Positions 56,201 through 64,000 of a DNA stretch of 64,000 nucleotides are shown here, piece after piece. Position numbers and translations under genes: made by a program. Position 1 is the stretch's first letter. The number at the start of each line of letters is the position of its first letter. The notes under the pieces were generated by a model, which worked only from the letters and a program-made list of their open reading frames with translations, ran no database searches and was not told the DNA's origin. Origin of the DNA: Psococerastis gibbosa (taxonomy: Eukaryota > Arthropoda > Insecta > Psocodea > Psocidae); the NCBI GenBank assembly GCA_963971405.1, contig OZ020485.1, forward strand, positions 28,291,921 through 28,355,920, in the 5' to 3' direction.

Positions 56201-58149
56201 CCAACTGGTATCTAGCCAATCATGCATGCATGCTTAACATTACCTTATATTATATATATTATACGTATTATATATTACACAGTACCTAAGTGAGCATAAA
56301 TTTACTTTTGCAAACCTAAGCTGGGGAGAAAATACTTATATATAAGTCTTCGAAGAAATTAAATTGAGGCAGTAATGCCAAAACAAAAATTGTTTGGGTC
56401 CAAGCCAGGTTGGCTAGATATGTGAACTTGAATAGGTGTCCCATCGGAATAAAGCAAATGGGACAATAAACATGGAAGTATGTAAAAAGCGGTTCAGATG
56501 ATCTGTTGGCGCGAAATTATTTCCACAGTTAGTGGCAAAAGATGAAAATGGATGTAAAAAAGCAGAAATATAAATTAGATTGTTTGTCAGTTGAGGAGGA
56601 AAACACTCCGAGAAAAGTTCACAAAGTCTCAGAATAACTTTGGAATTTTAACACACTGTAAGAAAAAATACTTTTTTATATCTAAAAGGGTGCCTGCAAA
56701 ACTGAGCTATTAATTTCATGAATTCCTCGAAAGAAATATCAATTTTCCAGGAGAAATGGGATCTGAAAGACTGGGTGCTTACACGCCAAAGTCCGGCAGT
56801 TGAGAAAAATTTATTGTCCATGGCATAAAGAGAATTCCGACAAAAAAGGTCTTATCAATATGAAGTAGAATGGGAGAAGAGACTTTTCTTTATGCTCGAA
56901 ACCACCTGACCGGGTTACCCTTGACAATATCATAAAACTTTAGCTTCTAAGTTCTAAGAAACCAATTTCATAAGCGGCAATACAGCAAATAGATTTTGTA
57001 CACGCATTTATAGCTGCCTAATGAATGTGTATATACATACAAACCAAGACAAAAAGCAGCCAAGAAACACAGATGATATATGTACGGAACTGCATGCTTA
57101 CAATTTTCTCAAAGGGAAGAATTGAAATAACTGTCTCTTTAGCAGTTTAGCTTACCGATGAAGCTGTAAATTTGTATAAACGTAGATTTTTTTTAAATAT
57201 ACGTGTGCAAAAAATTCCAACTTGATTCCCTTTGCCTTTCTTTGAGGTTGTATAGTCCTTACATACAGTAAGTACTGTTTCTAGTCTCTAGTCTAACTTG
57301 CTTTCGGGCATCGGAGAAGGTATACATACACTCTTCTCGGTTTCTTTCTTTCTCGATGTACGTGGTTGCTATTCAAAAGTGATTGATGAATAATTTAAAT
57401 AATTCCCTGTCATACAAAAATTTCACTTGTCATGTACCTTTACGATAGACACCACATTTTGTGGATAGACCTATTTCCATGAAAAAAACCAAATCTTTTC
57501 ATAGAGTCAGTTTGAGCCTATTATTAAAATTGGCTGGACACTTTGGAAAATATCTCGGGGTGATTGTAAGATTTTTATGGTGAATTTACGTTTGTAAACA
57601 CGCATGTTATTATTTTAATGTTTCTACTGTTGATAAATTAGATGATCAAGTCGCATATTGCTGACAATATTTGGCCGGAAAGTTAGCATAAAAATCCCAT
57701 GACGACTGTAAACTGTTGTCTTTGCATCAAAGTGCCGCAATTAAGGCCAAACCGGAGTTTTCAAAAACGTGAGTGGCCTGGAAATGACTTTGCAGGGGGT
57801 TCCTAATACACGTTTTAAACCGCAGGGGCGTAGTAATAATCGATAGGAGGGACTAGTATACGCGTAGACATGCTTAAGCTATCCAGCCGAACTAATATTA
57901 CTATTACTGTAGGTCTCAAATTCGTGCATGAAGCATTTAAAACATACCTCTCAGAACATTTTAACGTGCCCCACAGGGAAGAAAAACCTCCAACTTTTGT
58001 AATTAAATGCATATGCCTGGAAATATGAACACTTAATTTGACTGTAAAGCGCTAGCAATAGATAAAACTGCAATTATTTGAAATAATACAGGTGAAATAA
58101 GGAACAGGTATGTGACACGGGGCTTTGTTTATGAAATGGATATTCAACT
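56201..58149. other. No gene recognised
   Basis: AT-rich, with an AT microsatellite near 56250-56276. No gene assigned. Confidence 0.4.
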
Positions 58150-58348
58150 ATCCCGTGGCTGGAGACCGTTATCAATATGGCTGCTAGTGTAGCCTGCACA
58201 AGCTAAGTACAGAGTTTTTGACCGGGTCCAGGTATCCGCCTGCAATGTGTAAGACTTCGATGTTTTTTGCGTTGGTACTTATCTCTGATAGTTGGCATAT
58301 GGTTAACGGGTGCCTCGTAAGGCATATTATGGCTCCCGCCGCTCCAGT
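58150..58348 (-). repeat. Dispersed 0.2-kb repeat, copy 2
   Basis: Reverse of 29594-29801, from the complement of CTCCAGCCACGGGA to the complement of AACTGGAGCGGCGGGAGCC. The two copies are collinear over about 200 bp with scattered substitutions. Confidence 0.75.
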
Positions 58349-60689
58349 TCTATTATATTTCTATGTCTTCAACGCTCAACGCTCAAGGTCACAAGTCTCC
58401 GGTTTGGCCTTAATGCAACTTCGCAACAGTACTACTGCTTTTGCGTGCTTGGAACTTCTGATGCAATAAACGAGTAAATAACTTGATGAAACTCCTAATA
58501 AATGTCCATCTCACTGAAAATCTCACGGAAACCGTCTAGGTGTCGAGACATTTCATTTGCACATCAGCAGATAACAGCTTTCACTACACCACCCCAGTCT
58601 GGGAAATGGCATAAATAATGGAGTATGGGAAATACAGTTGGGGCTGGAAACTCCCCGAGTAAGCCATAAAGGGTAGTGGGTTTTCACGGACAGTTCATTG
58701 CAAGTATATCCCTCAACGCGATTCGATCCTTTTCTTGAATTTTTAAAACGTTCTCTGGAATGAATAAACTAGGCCGAAGCTGCTTTTTGAATGTTTTGTT
58801 TCCATTTCAAGGCAGCCTCTTAATCCACTTGATGTGTTATTAATGATTCGGTGAAAAGGTCTACAGTTTGTCCGCAGATGGTTCTAAAAACAACCCTCTG
58901 GTAGTGTAAGTGTTTGTTTTTTGGCACTAATGTGTCGTACTTTAAGGTATAGTGTACGTGCTGACGATGTACTATAGTAGTCAGTCCGATCAATGGATTC
59001 CTACTATGAGGATAACATAACACAATATATTATATACATATTACAATATTATTTAATTACACTGAGCATTATTACAACCTGCATTCAGAATTGTGAATAG
59101 AGGTGAGCTACAGTTGGGATTGGAAGAATACGAAGGTGCAACAGGTAGATAAAATATTATTAAATATGGTTGTGCTGTATTTGAACTGAACAAACGGAAG
59201 AAAATAATAAAATAAACTTAAATATATTACTTGGTTGTAACCTAAAATAAACCCATTTCGTGACGGATTCACTGAAAGTTAGCAAAAGTCAATTCTAAAA
59301 AGAATAAAATTTTGAAACATGTTATCATTCCATAGGAGGTATATATATAACTATAATATACATAATATATAATATATAATATATACTGTATATAGCTATA
59401 ATGGCTGAGAACGTTTATATACCAAATTAACTAATTCCCAGGCTTAACAATGCGAACAAAATATTTTTATTATATATATATTAATGTTTTGTTTTGTTTT
59501 GTTTACGATAATCCTGGGTAAGTTGGTTTTCGGATAGGTACAATTTTTCAAATCTTTAAAACTTATGTCATTGGGTGTCGTCTAAGGAACCTTTCGCGAA
59601 GGATTTTCATTGTTTTAAAAGTCATGTTCAACGATTTAGTACCTACGTTTTGAATTTTATATCACCGCATTAAACAGCTGTTGTATATATTTTGATACCC
59701 ACGTCTTGTATTCTCACAATAAATAAACATAACATATTACATAAAATATATACGATTACAATATAGATATACAATAGCTCGAAATAAAACGTAATATAAT
59801 TGCATCTACGTTTATAATCTAATTCTAAGCATTGTAAGTAACCTATTGTCTGGAAAGCCTTTTATTGGTTGGTTTTTAATCGACACGATGCCGAATGTTT
59901 TGATAAAAACGGATTAACTCATAACTGTTAACTTATTAACTATCAATAATATGCAGATATGATCTCAGATAGGTGATTAGCAGCCTGCTGATGAAACGTT
60001 TGGAAGTTAACTTTCAGATTGACCACGGCCCATCAGCCCAGATTCTATTATTTCTTCAACTATTTCAGTAGTTTGAAAGACAGTTGACATTATTATACCA
60101 TATATGTAATCGTCAGCAATGGTCTTGGAAGGCTGCAGTATACCACAGCTATATTTTTGTAGCAATATTGGAAATTTATCGGGGCATCACAGACAATGAA
60201 AATGGAATTTTACATGGTTTCGTGTATTGCGAAGCGTGATAATGATCAATTATGAGGGAAGTTACGATAGTTGTTGCATGCCTCTGACTGAGGTTTATCA
60301 TAACGTACGTCAGTCAGTTGGCAAACCCACTACAGCACATCATTGGTAACAATCCAAATTGCATTTTCTTGTCTTCAGTAATTTCATACTTCAGTTACTG
60401 CGGAATCGGTCAAATGGAGAAGTACTCATGTTAGCCTGATTTTGGGTTTCATGAGATTACGGAGGAGATTTCAAAATAGTTTGCTAACAAAGAACGGCCG
60501 CGTCTTTTTGACGAAATTAAATAATTCCTCGTCCTAAAACCAGAAATTTATGGATATTGTCTGAGGTCAAAAGATTGAACGAGATTTCATCATTATCATT
60601 ATCATGTTTATGAGTAATAAGAACCGTTTTATACTTGCTTTATTTTATTTATTTATATTTTTTCATTGTAAAAAAATATTATTCGCATT
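58349..60689. other. No gene recognised; AT microsatellites
   Basis: TA-rich repeats lie near 59339-59400 and 59460-59480. Frames are short and without domains. Confidence 0.45.
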
Positions 60690-60830
60690 CAAACAATTCA
60701 ATGAATATATCTAAATAACCTCTTCAGTCGCCTCTGTAGGTAATACCGGTATTAAGTTACGACAGGTCACCGATCGCATGATTTGCAGAGACTTGCACAA
60801 GTACGAACAAGTTACCACTATGCCATCTAA
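60690..60830 (+). repeat. Dispersed SINE-like repeat, family C
   Basis: CCTCTTCAGTCGCCTCTGTA, TTAAGTTACGACAGGTCACC, GATCGCATG and GAGACTTGCACAAGTACGAA follow the order of the other copies. Confidence 0.75.
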
Positions 60831-61499
60831 GTCAGTATATACATGCACTTGTATGCATTACGATGTTCCAGACAAAGCAAATCTTGGAACTTATTCGAGA
60901 CAATGTCATTCAAATGTGATTAAACACGATAATCTCATAATAAACTAAAAGAAGTTAATTAGAACTTTAAGTAATGTAATTTGAGTAAAATAATTTGATA
61001 AGATTCAAAGCAATATTTCTGAACGAATTTTTTCTCCGTCAGCAGATAAGAGTCAAGAAGTTTGCAGACTTGGACATGTTTCCAGCCATCTTGCTGCAGT
61101 CCATTGTTTGGGACAACTCTGTTCTCATTCATCTATTCAGTCTCGCGACTTATTGCTCCTAGAGTGTACCGTAAACTAGGTCAAAGAAGCAAGCAAATTG
61201 AAAATTACTTATTCAAATCGATAATGAATAAAAGGGTCGATTTGGAAGGATTCCAATCACGAGTTGCGTTTCATATTATCTTCATATCAATGTTATGAAA
61301 CTTCTCTAATTTCTTATTTACATCCATACATTGCAGGGGCATACCTGTACAGTTTACATATTTTTATTAATAATTAATAACATAACTTGAAAATTCCACG
61401 CACAATAGAGGGTGTGACTTAGCTGAGGGTTTTTATTGGCCTCATCAACACAATTATTTCAATTTAAATAAAAAATATTAACTAATTGAAGTATGAAAA
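60831..61499. other. No gene recognised
   Basis: A 78-codon + strand frame at 61062 shows no domain I recognise. Confidence 0.4.
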
Positions 61500-61880
61500 A
61501 AGTGTTGATAAAGAGGATATTGGCCATTCCTGGATTAATCGGGTTGTATTTTTCTATTTCATTGCTACGTAAGTTACAAAGATTTGGTCTATGGAAGTTG
61601 TAGAGGACTATTCCATACACAATATTATTGAGTATTTTTAATTTTTGGCGTTGTAATTATTTAATGAGCTTTACGGAGGACTAAAATTTCTCGCAGGGTA
61701 AAGTTTATCGAGAATTGGCAGTTCAAAAATGAACAAATACCCTATTATTCGCCCACATGGAAAATAAAGACAATTTTCTTTCTTTCTATTATGTCTATTA
61801 TATTGTGAATAAAGTAGTCTTCTATAACTTGAATAAAGTAGACCAAATATTTATAGCTTTCGTAATAAAAGAAATAAAAA
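61500..61880. mobile_element. Third, most diverged foldback element copy
   Basis: The left arm TTTGGTCTATGGAAGTTGTA and GAGGACTATTCCATACACAA face a right arm TAGTCTTCTATAACTTG...AGACCAAATATTTATAG. The order and spacing match the arms of 25367-25737. The ends are eroded and boundaries approximate. Confidence 0.6.
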
Positions 61881-62773
61881 AAAAGAAACTGATCGATTTT
61901 TGGTTGATCCAGGGGTGACCAATATCTACATTCCATATCCTCTTAATTACATACTGTATATAGTACAATACTACCAACAGTCAATCCTCATTTTAAAAGG
62001 TTATGAATACTGTACATGGATGTGGACACACAGAATGATTCTAAAAAAGAAAGAAAAAAAGATATTAACGAACTCAAATCAATGGCTTATGAACTCTCAT
62101 TCATCACCTAGATAAAATAAGCAATTTTAAAAATTCCATTCAACCCATATATGATAAAAAAAAAATCGAACCCACACATAAAAGCACGGTTGGTCATTGT
62201 GCATACAAAACACCGATAGGGCCCGTTGATCGCAAAAGGTGACTCATTTCAAAAATAAATCGCGAACACGAGAAAAGGATGGCATAGCCGGCAAAAAATC
62301 CAATTATCATGTATGAAAGCGGATTTCCAGTGAGCAGAATACTTTTACAACGTTCACACACAGGCTCAATTTAGCGTTTCTATCAAATTCTTGGTGGCAT
62401 TTCAATTGAGGACTTCGGAATACAGCCATAATATGGAATGGACTGCGCGATGGGTTCCTCATCCAGCCATTCTCAGCATTGTTCACATGTAATAAAATTC
62501 CGTCTCTGTGAACATTATTTCAATTTTTCGTTTCAGACAAAATGATAGTACATTCCTATGTCTGATATCTTTCTCTGTTTCTACTGCGAGATTCATTCAT
62601 ATATAGTAAGTCAGATCATGAAATTTGACCTACGATACGAAAAAAGGGTGGTACTGTTTTTTGAACTGAATTTACTATACTAATACAAATATTAATATTG
62701 TACTTCTAGTCAAATTTAAGAAAATTATTTTTTGACAATGAGATCAGAAAAATTATGAAACCAAGCAAAACTG
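61881..62773. other. No gene recognised
   Basis: Anonymous AT-rich sequence. Confidence 0.4.
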
Positions 62774-62936
62774 GAGTTCTATAGGCCTATAGGGGAGATG
62801 GAATATTAGAGCGCGCCAATTTTTTTTTTTTTTTAAATTCTGGGGCCACCTACTTCGTTTTATCATTGGCTGTTCATAAGAGATTCAAAAATATTTTTGG
62901 CGCGCAGAAATGTCCCATCTCTCCTATATAGAACTC
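62774..62936. mobile_element. MITE-like element with TIRs of about 45 bp
   Basis: 163 bp from GAGTTCTATAGG to the complementary CCTATATAGAACTC. The inner arms contain GGGGAGATGG and GCGCGCCAA with complements on the right. A T-run of about 15 lies in the left half. Related to 36097-36366. No coding capacity. Confidence 0.7.
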
Positions 62937-63800
62937 TAAGTAAAATATCCAAATTACCACGGCAGTAATAACTCCGCATGAAACGATAAAAATGGCAGCA
63001 AAGTCGCAGCATATGAAAAAACACGTTATGTGAGAACATTACAAATAATTGCCCATTCACAGACAATCTGTTCAACCGCAAATGCAATTGACCACTTTCC
63101 AAGATCATTACTTTAAACCATCCTCATATCTCGTATGTGTATTCGCAAATTTAATAGCTAAAAAAAACCGGAAATAAACGAAAGCGTGTACGGCTATTAG
63201 CCTGGTTAATGCAAGGGTGAGTCAGTTTAAAAGTTGCTGACACCACAACACAAGCACGCACTGCCCTATGTAAATAGTTTCCGCGCAGCGAATACAAACT
63301 CTGGGCATCACTTGTGTTTACGGCCGACCGTTTGCATACTGAAACGCTGGGAAATTGCATGCATAGTAATGACCGTCATGAAAAAAATATGGGGTGCGAA
63401 CAATCGAGGCTCCATTTGGATCCCCATGGCACTGTAAACACTATTTCCAGTAAGCAACCCCTACATGGAAATGGAAAGGTTATTTCTGCAAAGAAATAAG
63501 GTGGTGACCTTTGGCTGAAGTGAGGAAAGGTTGTGGTTTAATTTGTTTGTGGGTATATAAGACTGAAATCGTTCGAAAGGCTCAAATTTCCCCAGAGTTC
63601 TTTGCACTTCATTTCAGCGACTGTTGCTGCTGGCTTACTTGAATATTAAAATTGTAGACATTATACAGTACGGTATTTTATGCGAAATAACAACGTATAA
63701 AGTAATTATGTATTTCTTGGCTGTTTTCTTATCTAGAAGTTAGGGCAAAATGTAGCAACATCTACTGTTCAAGTCATCAAATCTTACCATCATTGGGAGC
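62937..63800. other. No gene recognised
   Basis: Frames of 60-80 codons on both strands have no recognised domain. Confidence 0.4.
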
Positions 63801-64000
63801 ACAGTGGAAGGAAATAATTGAAGAGAGCGGCCGAAGAGGGAATTCATGGATCAACTGAAGGACGACGCAAGAGCTCGAAAGTACCAAGAGCTGAAGAGGA
63901 AGGCGCAAGACCGAGAGAGCTGGAGGATGATATGCAGGAAGTTGCTGCCAACCAATCGTTGAGATTGTTACCTCAGAAGAAGAGTCTGGTAGTCCGAACT
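63801..64000 (+). pseudogene. LINE 3' end fragment running off the window
   Basis: The frame from 63804 reads VEGNN, stop, RERPKREFMDQLKDDARA, YQELKRKAQDRESWR, ending LLPTNR and a stop at 63960-63962; the 3' UTR continues to the window edge. RxRPxxxFMDQ and LKRxAQDRxxWR are LINE C-terminal motifs. It is close in type to 41924-42268. It is 5'-truncated with one internal stop. Confidence 0.8.

Overview
The window looks like arthropod nuclear DNA: AT-rich, with spliceosomal introns, many non-LTR retrotransposon (LINE) remnants, tRNA-derived SINEs and small terminal-inverted-repeat (TIR) DNA elements. The species cannot be named from the sequence. Nothing looks bacterial: there are no operons, no rRNA and no CRISPR array.

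Only one host protein-coding segment is convincing. It is a 206-bp internal exon on the minus strand at 975-1180, encoding the first half of RRM1 of a CELF/Bruno-type RNA-binding protein, with a clean acceptor and donor. Everything at higher coordinates is 5' of this exon in the gene, so about 62.8 kb of the window is either a very long 5' intron or upstream flank. No further exon of the gene was recognised there. Positions 1-974 are the start of the next intron.

The rest is a graveyard of mobile DNA. LINE pieces of at least three types are present. (i) An RT + RNase H element: a 583-codon open copy at 21615-23557 (-) and a decayed copy at 10950-11639 (+). (ii) A decayed element with SVPQGS and FADD motifs at 13921-15105 (-). 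(iii) Short 3' ends of elements with the RGRPR/DRxxWR C-terminal signature, at 4150-4450 (+), 32797-33068 (+), 41924-42268 (-), 50454-50853 (+), 51039-51290 (-) and 63801-64000 (+). A further LINE-like fragment lies at 36530-36930 (-). SINE-like repeats form three families: one with a tRNA head and (TTTA)n tail, one with a Thr-like tRNA head, and one with A/B-box-like motifs.

DNA-element fragments include hAT-like MITEs with 8-bp target duplications (24784-24916, 39742-40098, 44918-45079), Harbinger-like MITEs with 3-bp duplications (2241-2376, 26947-27290), a Mutator-like MITE with a 10-bp duplication (12777-13060), a pogo-like MITE with TA duplications (34260-34439), foldback elements (25367-25737 and relatives) and an inverted pair of mariner transposase fragments (38953-39660). 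A larger repeat of about 0.85 kb carrying GACA microsatellite DNA recurs at 7532-8370, 17080-18227 and 40634-41498, with fragments elsewhere. Long poly-G/poly-C tracts are unusually frequent and several sit at the ends of these elements.

The most interesting items for follow-up are the inverted mariner pair (a possible long-hairpin small-RNA source), a near-perfect 30-bp hairpin at 43959-44075, a recent poly(A) retroinsertion with a 20-bp target duplication at a LINE stop codon, the poly-G-ended hAT MITEs, and an in-frame two-copy repeat of about 34 codons at 51955-52233.
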